From the NCBI GenBank assembly GCA_002435325.1, contig DJMJ01000001.1:1-53675 (forward strand): a stretch of 53,675 nt of DNA, read 5' to 3'. The position numbers were made by a program, and so were the translations under genes. Under the pieces are notes generated by a model. The model was not told the DNA's origin. It did not search any database and worked only from the letters and a program-made list of their open reading frames with translations. This document shows, in pieces, positions 8,858 through 17,257 of the stretch; position 1 is the stretch's first letter; each line of letters begins with the position of its first letter. This DNA comes from Nitrospira sp. UBA6493 (lineage in GTDB: Bacteria; Nitrospirota; Nitrospiria; Nitrospirales; Nitrospiraceae).

Positions 8858-9319
8858 TTAGGCTTTTGCAGACTTTTCTTCATCCTTGACCGCCGTTTCC
8901 GACTCGGCAGGCTGCTCCTCACCTTCAGCGGGCTGCTCTTCCTCCGGCATATCGAACCATTGCACCAGCATCTCATCCCACCAGCCTTCAGTCACGTCGT
9001 CACCGGGATCGGTGCCGAGAAAGGCGACCTCGTCTTTTTTGACGTCAGGCCCAACCAGGTGAGGCTGGAACTTCGCGCGGTCGATGACTTCTTTGGTAGC
9101 ATAGCCGCCGATAATCCAGGAATCCGGATCGGCCCGGCGCGATTTATAGGCCTTCAATTCGATCTTCAAATACATAAAGATCTGCTGCTGGGTTGGATCC
9201 AGCACGCCGGACTGTGGCAGGCTGAGCGTCTTTTCAATTTTCTTGCGCCAATGCCGGTCATCGTAACGCGACGTGACCAGCTGGAGCATTTTCTTTCCTA
9301 ATTCGACATCAAGCGGCAT
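8858..9319 (-). CDS. Conserved hypothetical protein with acidic tail (153 aa)
   Basis: I do not recognise this family. The core is hydrophilic (SRYDDRHWRKKIEKTL, then WIIGGYATKEVIDR). The last 30 residues are a Glu/Ala/Pro-rich low-complexity tail containing two near-repeats of EEQPAEGE/EEQPAESE. The start MPLDVELGKKM at 9319 has GGAATAAGGAACA upstream. It follows the PEBP gene on the same strand and may be the last gene of the tldD-tldE-PEBP group. Confidence 0.65.
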   Translation of the reverse strand: MPLDVELGKKMLQLVTSRYDDRHWRKKIEKTLSLPQSGVLDPTQQQIFMYLKIELKAYKSRRADPDSWIIGGYATKEVIDRAKFQPHLVGPDVKKDEVAFLGTDPGDDVTEGWWDEMLVQWFDMPEEEQPAEGEEQPAESETAVKDEEKSAKA

Positions 9320-9347
9320 GGTCTGTTCCTTATTCCTCGGATTAAGC

Positions 9348-9908
9348 CTACTTACGTCCGTACATCCCCGTGAACGAGGCTTTCGCGAGAGCATTTTGAT
9401 TCAAATAGTATCCGACCATCGCGCCAGAGGCCTCTGGCTTCAACGGCAATTGATCCACCTTCAACGCAAACACCGTAAAAATGTACCGATGTGGCTTGTC
9501 GCCCTGCGGCGGACATGGGCCGCCGAAACCTGGCTGCCCAAAATCGGTCATGCTCTGGATGCTGCCTTGCGGAGCCCCTGTACCATCCGCCTTCCCTGCG
9601 CTGGCCGGCAACGAGGTCACACTTGGAGGAATGTTGAAGATCAGCCAATGCCACCATCCGCTGCCGGTCGGCGCATCGGGATCGTACACGGTTACCGCAA
9701 AGCTCTTTGTATCCTTCGGCGCATTCGACCAATGAAGCTCCGGTGACACATTGTCCCCCGTGCAGCCGAACCCATTGAACACGTGTTCCTTACCGATCAT
9801 CGAGTTATGCTTGACCGTCGGGCTGACCAACTGGAATCCTGCCGCAACGCTGGCAGAAGAGGGGATGGCGAACACGGCACAGATCAGGGCGCTTAACACT
9901 CGTCGCAT
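9348..9908 (-). CDS. YbhB/YbcL-type phosphatidylethanolamine-binding (PEBP) protein, secreted
   Basis: Raf-kinase-inhibitor-like PEBP fold of 186 aa with a signal peptide (MRRVLSALICAVFAIPSSASVAA). The anion-binding pocket motifs are present: DPDAPTGSGWWHW, then DFGQPGFGGPCPPQG and HRYIFTVFAL. The bacterial proteins' ligand is unknown. A consensus ribosome binding site (AGGAGG) precedes the ATG. It lies 17 bp downstream of tldE, so it is probably in the same transcript. Confidence 0.9.
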   Translation of the reverse strand: MRRVLSALICAVFAIPSSASVAAGFQLVSPTVKHNSMIGKEHVFNGFGCTGDNVSPELHWSNAPKDTKSFAVTVYDPDAPTGSGWWHWLIFNIPPSVTSLPASAGKADGTGAPQGSIQSMTDFGQPGFGGPCPPQGDKPHRYIFTVFALKVDQLPLKPEASGAMVGYYLNQNALAKASFTGMYGRK

Positions 9909-9925
9909 GGGCGTGTCCTCCTCTG

Positions 9926-11293
9926 CTAATTTCCCGCCACCATCAGTTCGGCCAATTTGAGGGTCGGGCTGGCCACCCGGCTGCGAAAGACCAGATCGTT
10001 CCCCACCATTTCAATGTCCTGGAACATCTGCTTCAGATTGCCGGCAATCGTGATCTCTTCGACCGGGTAGGCCAGCTCGCCATTTTCAATCCAGTAGCCG
10101 CAGGCCCCGCGGGAATAATCGCCCGTCACCATGTTAATCCCGAACCCGATCAACTCTGTGACATAGAGCCCGTCTTTCACGGACGCAATCATCTCTTGCG
10201 GGCTTTTCGATCCGGGAACAAGATAAAAATTGGTCGGGCCAACCGACGGGCTTTCCCCCACACTCCGTGATGCATTTCCAGTCGAAGCCAACCCCAGTTT
10301 CTTGCCAGAATAGGTATCGAGCAGATAGCTCTTCAAGACTCCGCGTTCGACGATCGTATTCTTGCGCGTCGCCAATCCTTCACCATCAAACGGCCGAGAC
10401 CCGAGCCCCCCGAACATCCGTCCATCGTCATAGACCGTGATAAGGTCGGACGCGATGCGGTTGCCCAGTTGATCGAGCAGAAAGGACGCCCTCTTGTAGA
10501 GACCGTAGCCGGATACGGCGCTACACAGGTTGCCGAGCAGACTGCCGGCCGTTTCTTGGTCGAAAATCACCGGTACGCGCTTGGTCGCCACCTTGCGGCC
10601 TCCCAGGCGGCGCAACGTGCGCCGCGCGGCTTCCTGACCGATCGATTCCGGCGTAGAGAGCTTGAGGAATTTGCGCTGTACTTCATACCAGGAGTCCCGC
10701 TGCATGCCTCCGCTCGCCGGATCCGTCGCGATCGGCGACACCGCCAGCGAAAAACTGGAACTCCGATACTCCCCGATGAATCCATGGCTATTCCCCAGCA
10801 CCACGCGGCCGGAGGACGAATCGAAGTCGGCGCCTTCGGAATTCGTGATCCGCTGATCCGCCGCCATCGCGGCAGCCTCGGCCCGCTTGGCCAGCTCGAT
10901 CTGATGATCAGGATTGAGTTTGGTACTGTCGTAGAGATCGAGATCGGGCCACGCAGCCGCCATCTGCGACGCATCCGGCAACCCGGACACCTCGTCCGCC
11001 ACCACCGCCTTGGCCAAGGTACAGGTTTCATCGACCAGCCGATGCAGCGACTCTATCGAAAAATCGGAGGTCGACGTGCATGCCGAGCGCTTGCCCACAA
11101 ACACCCGCAACCCCAGACGCTTTTCCCGGGCCTTGCTCAAGCGATCAACGACACCTACCCGCACTTGCACGGAAAAGGTTTCGCCATCCGCAACCACGAT
11201 ATCGGCTTCCGTTGCGCCGCACGCTTTTGCACGAGCCAGCACATCGGCAGCCAGCTGCGCATACCCGTTCGTTTGTTGGAGAGTGTCGCTCAT
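9926..11293 (-). CDS. tldE: TldE/PmbA family protein
   Basis: The non-catalytic-looking partner of TldD; together the two form a heterodimeric zinc protease that degrades unfolded peptides and matures some peptide natural products (microcin B17, and CcdA turnover in E. coli). Family features: ANTICIPATED N-terminal PmbA/TldD fold (residues 1-80, VQVRVGVVDRLSKAREKRLG), FDQETAGSLLGNLCSAVSG in the middle, and VTGDYSRGACGYWIENGE near the C-terminus. No HExxxH motif, as expected for TldE. The start is 4 bp after the tldD stop. Confidence 0.93.
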   Translation of the reverse strand: MSDTLQQTNGYAQLAADVLARAKACGATEADIVVADGETFSVQVRVGVVDRLSKAREKRLGLRVFVGKRSACTSTSDFSIESLHRLVDETCTLAKAVVADEVSGLPDASQMAAAWPDLDLYDSTKLNPDHQIELAKRAEAAAMAADQRITNSEGADFDSSSGRVVLGNSHGFIGEYRSSSFSLAVSPIATDPASGGMQRDSWYEVQRKFLKLSTPESIGQEAARRTLRRLGGRKVATKRVPVIFDQETAGSLLGNLCSAVSGYGLYKRASFLLDQLGNRIASDLITVYDDGRMFGGLGSRPFDGEGLATRKNTIVERGVLKSYLLDTYSGKKLGLASTGNASRSVGESPSVGPTNFYLVPGSKSPQEMIASVKDGLYVTELIGFGINMVTGDYSRGACGYWIENGELAYPVEEITIAGNLKQMFQDIEMVGNDLVFRSRVASPTLKLAELMVAGN

Positions 11294-11297
11294 TTAA

Positions 11298-12728
11298 TTA
11301 ACGTTGCGTCCCGCCGACGGTAATTTCGTCGATTTTGAGGGTCGGCAACCCGACGCCCACCGGCACCGACTGTCCGTCCTTTCCGCAGGTGCCGATGCCG
11401 TTGTCCAGCTTGAGATCGTGCCCGACCATGGAGACTTTCGTCAAAATTTCAGGCCCGTTGCCGATCAGCGTCGCCCCTTTGACCGGCTTTGTAATCTTGC
11501 CATCCTCAATGAGATAGGCCTCGCTCGCGGAGAACACGAATTTGCCGCTCGTGATATCCACCTGCCCGCCGCCGAACGTGACGGCATAGAGACCCCGCTT
11601 CACCGACTTGAGGATCTCGGCGGGGTCCGACTCGCCCGCGAGCATGAAGGTGTTCGTCATCCGAGGCAGCACGACGCTTTGGTAGCTTTCACGCCGGCCG
11701 TTGCCGGTCAGCGGAATGCCCATCAGACGCGCATTGAGCTTGTCCGTGATATAGCCGCGCAGAATGCCCTTCTCGATCAAGACCGTCCGTCCAGTCGGCG
11801 TGCCCTCGTCATCCATATTCAATGAGCCGCGGCGGAACGGCAAGGTCCCGTCATCCACGATCGTACAGACATCCGACGCCACACGCTTGCCGATCAGGCT
11901 TGAAAAAGCTGATGTTTTTTTGCGATTGAAGTCGGCTTCAAGGCCATGGCCGATGGCTTCATGCAGCAAAATGCCGGGCCAGCCTCCGCCCAGCACCACC
12001 GGCATCACACCGGCCGGCGCATCCACCGCCGACAAATTGAGAATCGCCTCGCGTGCCGCTTCTCTCGCGTATTCGATATAACGCTCCTCATCGTGATAGA
12101 ACTTGAACCCGACCCGCCCACCCCCGCCAAACGACCCCACCTGCCGATTGCCATTCTCTTCGGCAATACAGGTCACTTGGAGCCGGGAAAGCGGTTGCAC
12201 ATCGCCGATGAGCGTGCCATCGGACGTGGCCACGACGACAACCTTATATTCGGTGTTAAAAGAGGCCAGCACATTCTTGATGCGGGGATCGTAGCGACGC
12301 GCCTCCGCATCGATGGCATTGAGCAGCGCCACACGATCGGCCGTGGCTACTTCCGCCTTGGCCCGCTCGATGGGATAGAGATCCTTCGTAGGGCGCCGCT
12401 GCACCGGAACCGGCAGCCCTCGATCTCCTTTGGGAGAGTTCGCAATATAGCGCGCCGTATCGGCGGCAATTTCTAAATCCTTTTTAGTCAGTTCATCAGA
12501 ATAGGCAAAGCCCGTTTTTTCTCCGGCTGTTGCCCGCACCCCGACGCCCTGAGAAATGCTCTTAGCCGCACGCTTGACGATGCCTTCTTCCATGGAGACA
12601 GATTCGGACACCCGTGACTCGAAGTAGAGATCGGCATAATCGACATCGCGGACATTCAACCGGTCGAGCGCATGACGGACCTCCAGGTCTGTCATGCCGA
12701 ATCTGGCGAGCTGAACGGAATCGGACAT
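11298..12728 (-). CDS. tldD: Metalloprotease TldD
   Basis: The catalytic subunit of the TldD/TldE peptidase. The zinc motif HEAIGH lies at residues 256-261, followed by GLEADFNRK, and the C-terminal region contains GGGQVDITSGKFVFSASEAY and the final LKIDEITVGG. Length 476 aa is typical. It is the first gene of the leftward group tldD-tldE-PEBP. The gene starts back to back with uppS, leaving a 199-bp divergent promoter region. Confidence 0.95.
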   Translation of the reverse strand: MSDSVQLARFGMTDLEVRHALDRLNVRDVDYADLYFESRVSESVSMEEGIVKRAAKSISQGVGVRATAGEKTGFAYSDELTKKDLEIAADTARYIANSPKGDRGLPVPVQRRPTKDLYPIERAKAEVATADRVALLNAIDAEARRYDPRIKNVLASFNTEYKVVVVATSDGTLIGDVQPLSRLQVTCIAEENGNRQVGSFGGGGRVGFKFYHDEERYIEYAREAAREAILNLSAVDAPAGVMPVVLGGGWPGILLHEAIGHGLEADFNRKKTSAFSSLIGKRVASDVCTIVDDGTLPFRRGSLNMDDEGTPTGRTVLIEKGILRGYITDKLNARLMGIPLTGNGRRESYQSVVLPRMTNTFMLAGESDPAEILKSVKRGLYAVTFGGGQVDITSGKFVFSASEAYLIEDGKITKPVKGATLIGNGPEILTKVSMVGHDLKLDNGIGTCGKDGQSVPVGVGLPTLKIDEITVGGTQR

Positions 12729-12847
12729 CGATTGGTTCCTTCATCGAGTAAGTACGGACAAGCGCGAAGTATAGCTGATTCATTTCCGCAGCCGCAATGC
12801 GACGTCTATTAATCATTGAAGGACATAGGGCTTTTACTAAATATGGT

Positions 12848-12876
12848 TTGACATTGCGTACCCCCGCCAGTAGACT
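12848..12876 (+). promoter_or_regulatory. Sigma-70 promoter for the uppS cluster
   Basis: TTGACA (12848-12853, perfect -35), a 17-bp spacer, then TAGACT (12871-12876, four of six at -10). The expected transcription start is near 12883. This rules out the TTG at 12877 as the uppS start codon and favours the ATG at 12928. Confidence 0.6.
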
Positions 12877-12927
12877 TTGGTCACCTGCCATTGTGTCTGT
12901 ACAAGAAAGGACACCGACTCGATTCCC

Positions 12928-13716
12928 ATGCAACAGCCATCCTCATCCGACGGCTTAGAACAACTTTCCGAACATGATTTGACCGCTAAATTGGAGCCGG
13001 AACTCCTTCCAAAACATGTCGCGGTCATCATGGATGGAAACGGCCGTTGGGCGGAATTGCAGGGCCTCCCCCGCATCGCCGGTCACCGGGAGGGGATCAA
13101 TTCCGTCCGAGAGATAATTACGCTCTGCCTCGAACTGGGTATCCAGTACCTGACGATCTATGCCTTCTCCCAGGAAAACTGGAACCGGCCCATGCAAGAG
13201 ATTTCCGCCCTCATGGGTTTATTGGAACATTATTTGTCCACCGAACGGGCAAGCCTAATCGAACAACGCATCCGTTTCCGGGCGATCGGACGCCTTGAGG
13301 CGCTTCCGGAGTCAGCCCGGCACTGGGTGAAAACCACAGAACAAGAAACAGCTCATTTGGACAAAATGCACCTAACCGTCGCCCTCAGCTACGGAGGACG
13401 CGCGGAAATCGTCGATGCCGTTCGTGGCATCGTCGCCGACGCCCAGAGCGGGAAAATCCGGCCGGATCGACTGAATGAATCCCTTGTGCAGCAGTATTTG
13501 TATACCCATCCGCTTCCAGATCCGGATCTCCTGATCCGAACCAGCGGCGAAACGCGCATTAGCAATTTCCTGCTCTGGCAACTCGCCTATACCGAGCTCT
13601 ATTTCACTGCCACTCCCTGGCCAGACTTCCGGCGGCGCGAATTTCTCCTGGCGCTGATTGAGTACCAGCGGCGTGAACGCCGGTTCGGCCGGGTCCTGAG
13701 CGCGGTGTCATCATAA
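12928..13716 (+). CDS. uppS: Undecaprenyl diphosphate synthase
   Basis: cis-Prenyltransferase that extends farnesyl diphosphate with isopentenyl diphosphate to the C55 carrier used for peptidoglycan. Motifs: VAVIMDGNGRWA with catalytic Asp36, IAGHREG, YAFSQENWNRP, and PDPDLLIRTSGETRISNFLLWQ plus AYTELYF at the C-terminal end. The chosen start gives 262 aa; the frame stays open to a TTG at 12877, but that codon lies against the -10 box. The first 25 residues are a polar extension. First gene of uppS-cdsA-dxr-rseP-proS; cdsA follows after 5 bp. Confidence 0.95.
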   Translation: MQQPSSSDGLEQLSEHDLTAKLEPELLPKHVAVIMDGNGRWAELQGLPRIAGHREGINSVREIITLCLELGIQYLTIYAFSQENWNRPMQEISALMGLLEHYLSTERASLIEQRIRFRAIGRLEALPESARHWVKTTEQETAHLDKMHLTVALSYGGRAEIVDAVRGIVADAQSGKIRPDRLNESLVQQYLYTHPLPDPDLLIRTSGETRISNFLLWQLAYTELYFTATPWPDFRRREFLLALIEYQRRERRFGRVLSAVSS

Positions 13717-13721
13717 TTCCC

Positions 13722-14612
13722 GTGGGCAATCTCGGAACCGTAGATTCCCCTGCCGATCGGCCGACACCGGCTTCGTCCGCGCCCGTAGCGGCCAAACGAT
13801 TCGATATACGGCGAGTCTATACCGCCCTCATCGGCATCCCAATTGTCTACGGCATCATCCGCTACCTGCCTGCCTGGGGCGTCACCGCATTAGCCGTCGG
13901 CGGCGGTATGCTGTCCCTGCTCGAATTGACCCGCATGTGTTTCGGCGACCGGCGCAACCAGGCACTGCTCGGCATCGCCCTCGGCCTGACCGCCCTGCTC
14001 ATTACCAGCCCCCACGGCACGATCCCCGTCAACGCGATGGTCTTGCCGGGCATGCTGCTCGCGCTGCTGGCCATGCTGTTATCCTCGAACCCGCTTGAAT
14101 CGCGTTTTCGAGACACGACCGTCGCCGTATTTGGCTCGCTGTATGTGGGACTGCCCCTGAGCACGTTGGTCTCAACGCGCACCTTGCCCGGGGGAGAATG
14201 GCTGATTGTCTTTATCGCTCTCGTCACCTGGGCCGGCGACATCGGCGCCTACTATGCGGGAACCTTGTTGGGACGGCATCCGCTGGCCCCCTCGATCAGT
14301 CCTAAAAAGTCCTGGGAAGGATTGGCGGGAGGGCTCGCGCTCTCTCTGCTTGTCGCCCTGCTCGCGCAGCTCTGGCTTGTCCCGCAATTGACCGTTGCGG
14401 ATGCGCTGATCCTTGGCCTCCTCATGACCGGAACCGGCCTCATCGGCGACCTCTGTGAATCATCCATCAAGCGCAGTGTCGGCGTCAAAGATTCCGGTGG
14501 CATTCTTCCCGGTCACGGCGGTATGCTCGATCGCCTGGATAGTCTCTTGTTCACTGCCCCCACCTTCTACTACTATGTCACGCTGGTTCGCGGCCTCTCG
14601 CCGCTGCCCTAG
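13722..14612 (+). CDS. cdsA: Phosphatidate cytidylyltransferase
   Basis: Integral membrane enzyme that makes CDP-diacylglycerol from phosphatidic acid and CTP for phospholipid synthesis. Several hydrophobic helices fill residues 35-240. The family signature near the C-terminus is complete: KDSGGILPGHGGMLDRLDS. Start codon is GTG at 13722, close behind uppS. An N-terminal polar stretch rich in Pro and Ala (residues 7-25) precedes the first helix. Confidence 0.94.
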   Translation: MGNLGTVDSPADRPTPASSAPVAAKRFDIRRVYTALIGIPIVYGIIRYLPAWGVTALAVGGGMLSLLELTRMCFGDRRNQALLGIALGLTALLITSPHGTIPVNAMVLPGMLLALLAMLLSSNPLESRFRDTTVAVFGSLYVGLPLSTLVSTRTLPGGEWLIVFIALVTWAGDIGAYYAGTLLGRHPLAPSISPKKSWEGLAGGLALSLLVALLAQLWLVPQLTVADALILGLLMTGTGLIGDLCESSIKRSVGVKDSGGILPGHGGMLDRLDSLLFTAPTFYYYVTLVRGLSPLP

Positions 14613-14624
14613 GCAGGAGACGAT

Positions 14625-15785
14625 ATGAAAACCATCAGCATTTTAGGCTCAACCGGCTCAATCGGCACCAACACCCTGGACATCGTCCAGAGATTTCCTG
14701 AAGAGTTCCGTGTCGCCGGCCTCACCGCCGGCAATAACATCGACAAACTCGAAGAACAGATTCGGATCTTCAAGCCCAGAGTTGTCGCCGTCTCGACGGA
14801 TGCGGCCGCCGCAACGCTGCGTCAACGCTGTGCCGACCTTCCGGTTGAAATCCTCTCCGGCGCAAAAGGGATCGAGGAGGTCGCGTCTTTGCCGGAAGCC
14901 GAAATGGTGATTTCCGCCATCGTCGGCGCGGCGGGGCTGGTTCCAACCCTCGCCGCGATTCGCACCGGCAAACACATCGCCCTCGCGAATAAAGAGCCCA
15001 TGGTCATGGCAGGCAAGCTCATGCAGGAGGAAGCTCACAAACACGGCGTCAACATATTCCCCGTCGACAGCGAACACAGCGCCATCTTTCAATCGCTGGT
15101 AGGGCATCGCCTCCAGGACATACGCCGCTTGATCCTCACCGCCTCGGGCGGGGCGCTCTGGACCTTGACGAAAGAACAGCTCCGCGATGTTACGCCCGAG
15201 CGGGCTTTGCAACATCCGAACTGGAAGATGGGCGCCAAGATCACGATCGATTCCGCCACGCTAATGAACAAAGGGCTTGAAGTCGTTGAAGCCCGCTGGC
15301 TGTTCGATATTCCGGAATCACGCATCGAGGTCCTGGTCCATCGGGAAAGCATCATTCACTCGCTGGTGGAATACGAAGATCGCTCCATGATCGCCCAACT
15401 CGGATTGCCGGATATGCGCACGCCCATTTCCTATGCTATGCGCTATCCGGAACGGCTACCCTTGGATCTGCCCTCTTTGGATCTGGCCGAAGTGGGGAAA
15501 TTGACGTTCTGCAAGCCCGATCACGAGCGATTCCCCTGTCTCCGGCTCGGCTATGAATCGCTGCGGATCGGAGGCACGATGCCGGCGGCGATGAACGCCG
15601 CCAACGAGGTCGCGGTCGAGGCCTTCCTCCAAAATGGCATCCGATTTCTCGAAATCGCCAAGGTCATTCAACAGACCATGGACGCGCATGCGCCCAAAGA
15701 AATCCACTCCTTGGAAGACGCGCTCGATGCTGATCGGTGGGCGAGAGACAAAGCCGAATCGCTGGTTCACGCCTTGCCGCGTTGA
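14625..15785 (+). CDS. dxr: 1-deoxy-D-xylulose 5-phosphate reductoisomerase
   Basis: Commits carbon to isoprenoids in the MEP pathway (DXP to MEP, using NADPH and a divalent metal). NADPH loop GSTGSIGTNTLDI begins at residue 8; ANKEPMVMAG, the metal-site DSEHSAIFQ, TASGGAL and TIDSATLMNKGLE are all present. At 386 aa it is full length. An AGGAGA ribosome site precedes the ATG, and the gene starts 12 bp after cdsA. Its product feeds the carrier made by UppS two genes upstream. Confidence 0.96.
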   Translation: MKTISILGSTGSIGTNTLDIVQRFPEEFRVAGLTAGNNIDKLEEQIRIFKPRVVAVSTDAAAATLRQRCADLPVEILSGAKGIEEVASLPEAEMVISAIVGAAGLVPTLAAIRTGKHIALANKEPMVMAGKLMQEEAHKHGVNIFPVDSEHSAIFQSLVGHRLQDIRRLILTASGGALWTLTKEQLRDVTPERALQHPNWKMGAKITIDSATLMNKGLEVVEARWLFDIPESRIEVLVHRESIIHSLVEYEDRSMIAQLGLPDMRTPISYAMRYPERLPLDLPSLDLAEVGKLTFCKPDHERFPCLRLGYESLRIGGTMPAAMNAANEVAVEAFLQNGIRFLEIAKVIQQTMDAHAPKEIHSLEDALDADRWARDKAESLVHALPR

Positions 15786-15794
15786 CCGGTCATT

Positions 15795-15822
15795 TTGACT
15801 TTTACCAGATGAATGTTAGATT
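15795..15822 (+). promoter_or_regulatory. Possible internal sigma-70 promoter before rseP
   Basis: TTGACT (15795-15800), a 16-bp spacer and TAGATT (15817-15822) lie in the 73-bp gap between dxr and rseP, the only wide gap inside the cluster. This would allow rseP-proS to be transcribed separately. Confidence 0.35.
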
Positions 15823-15858
15823 AAGATTCTGAACCTTTCACACTGAGCACCAACTATT

Positions 15859-17250
15859 ATGTTATCCGCCTTTACCTGGTCCCCCGATACACTCTGGATC
15901 CTGATGCAAAAAGCCTGGTGGTTCCTCGTCGTCCTCGGCGTCCTCGTCGCCTTCCACGAACTGGGACACTTTCTGGCCGCCCGCTGGGTCGGCGTCAAGG
16001 TCTTGAAATTCTCCCTGGGATTCGGCCCGAAAATTTTTGGCCGCCAAGTGGGGGAGACTGAATATCTGCTCTCCGCGATCCCTTTGGGTGGTTACGTCAA
16101 GCTCTTCGGCGAAGATGAAACCGAGGCCACCACTCAGGAAGACCGGCGCCGCTCTTTTGCCCATCAGCGTCTATGGGGCAAAGTACTGATTGTCGCCGCA
16201 GGCCCGGGATTTAACTTTATCCTCGCCTACCTCATTTTTGCGGGCTGGCTCTCGACCGGAGCGCCTTTGTTCGTTCCCACCTTCCGCGATCTCAGCCCGG
16301 ATATCGAGGCGCTCGTGCCCGGATCCCCGGCCGCATCAGCAGGCATGGAAATCGGCGATCGCATCACGAAGGTCAACGGGAAAGACATCTCCACCAGAAC
16401 CGAATTGCTGGATGCCGTCGCGCAAAGCAAGGGACAGCCTCTCGCCATCGAAGTTAAGCGCGATGCTCAGGTGAAGCCCCTGAACGTCACGCCGGTGCCG
16501 GTGCAGGGACAACCGTCCGATACAACAGAAACAACCTATACCATCGGAGTCGAGGAAACGCCTCCCCTCGTCACATCGGTGATGCATGGATTGCCGGCTG
16601 CAACCGCCGGATTTCAGGCCGGCGATCGCGTCGTGGCCATTGAAGGCGAGCCCATTTATACCTGGCTCCAGATGACGACCATAGTGCGGGATAGCCCTGC
16701 AAAACCCTTGCAAGTGGATGTCCTTCGCAACGGACAGCGCATTCGCCTCAGTGTGACACCGTCGTCAGAAAAGGCCACAATCAACGGGCAATCCATTGAG
16801 GTGGGGAAAATCGGCATCTCCGGCCCTGGCCGCTCTCTGATGCATGCGGACAATCCGCTGCAAGCCGTTTACCAAGGCCTTGATGCCACATGGGGCTGGA
16901 CGGAATTAACGGCCGTCGGGCTCTATAAAATGGTCGTAGGCGATATTTCGAGCAAGAATATCGGTGGACCGCTGACCATTGCGAACATCTCCGGAGAGGC
17001 CGCCTCACAAGGTGCCTCCAGCGTGATCTTCTTGATTGCCATCCTCAGCATCAATCTCGGGGTGCTCAATCTCCTCCCCATTCCGATTTTGGACGGGGGG
17101 CACTTGCTCTTTTTCCTCATTGAGGGCATTCTGCGGAAACCACTTGGCGACCGACAGCGGGAAATCGCCCAACAAGTCGGGTTGGTCTTGCTGGTCGGCG
17201 TGATGATTTTCGCTTTTTGGAACGACATCGAACGGATTTTCCTCCGCTAA
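15859..17250 (+). CDS. rseP: Site-2 intramembrane metalloprotease RseP
   Basis: Cuts transmembrane anti-sigma factors and leftover signal peptides within the membrane. The zinc motif HELGH is at residues 33-37 in the first helix. Two PDZ domains follow (one around VPGSPAASAGMEIGDRITKVNGK, one around GLPAATAGFQAGDRVVAIEG), and the second active-site motif is NLLPIPILDGGH in the third helix. Length 463 aa is normal. proS follows after 7 bp. Confidence 0.95.
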   Translation: MLSAFTWSPDTLWILMQKAWWFLVVLGVLVAFHELGHFLAARWVGVKVLKFSLGFGPKIFGRQVGETEYLLSAIPLGGYVKLFGEDETEATTQEDRRRSFAHQRLWGKVLIVAAGPGFNFILAYLIFAGWLSTGAPLFVPTFRDLSPDIEALVPGSPAASAGMEIGDRITKVNGKDISTRTELLDAVAQSKGQPLAIEVKRDAQVKPLNVTPVPVQGQPSDTTETTYTIGVEETPPLVTSVMHGLPAATAGFQAGDRVVAIEGEPIYTWLQMTTIVRDSPAKPLQVDVLRNGQRIRLSVTPSSEKATINGQSIEVGKIGISGPGRSLMHADNPLQAVYQGLDATWGWTELTAVGLYKMVVGDISSKNIGGPLTIANISGEAASQGASSVIFLIAILSINLGVLNLLPIPILDGGHLLFFLIEGILRKPLGDRQREIAQQVGLVLLVGVMIFAFWNDIERIFLR

Positions 17251-17257
17251 ACATCCC

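Noticed and set aside
10469..11323. 284-codon + strand frame over tldE
   Set aside because: Opposite-strand shadow of a strongly recognised gene, rich in Arg and His.
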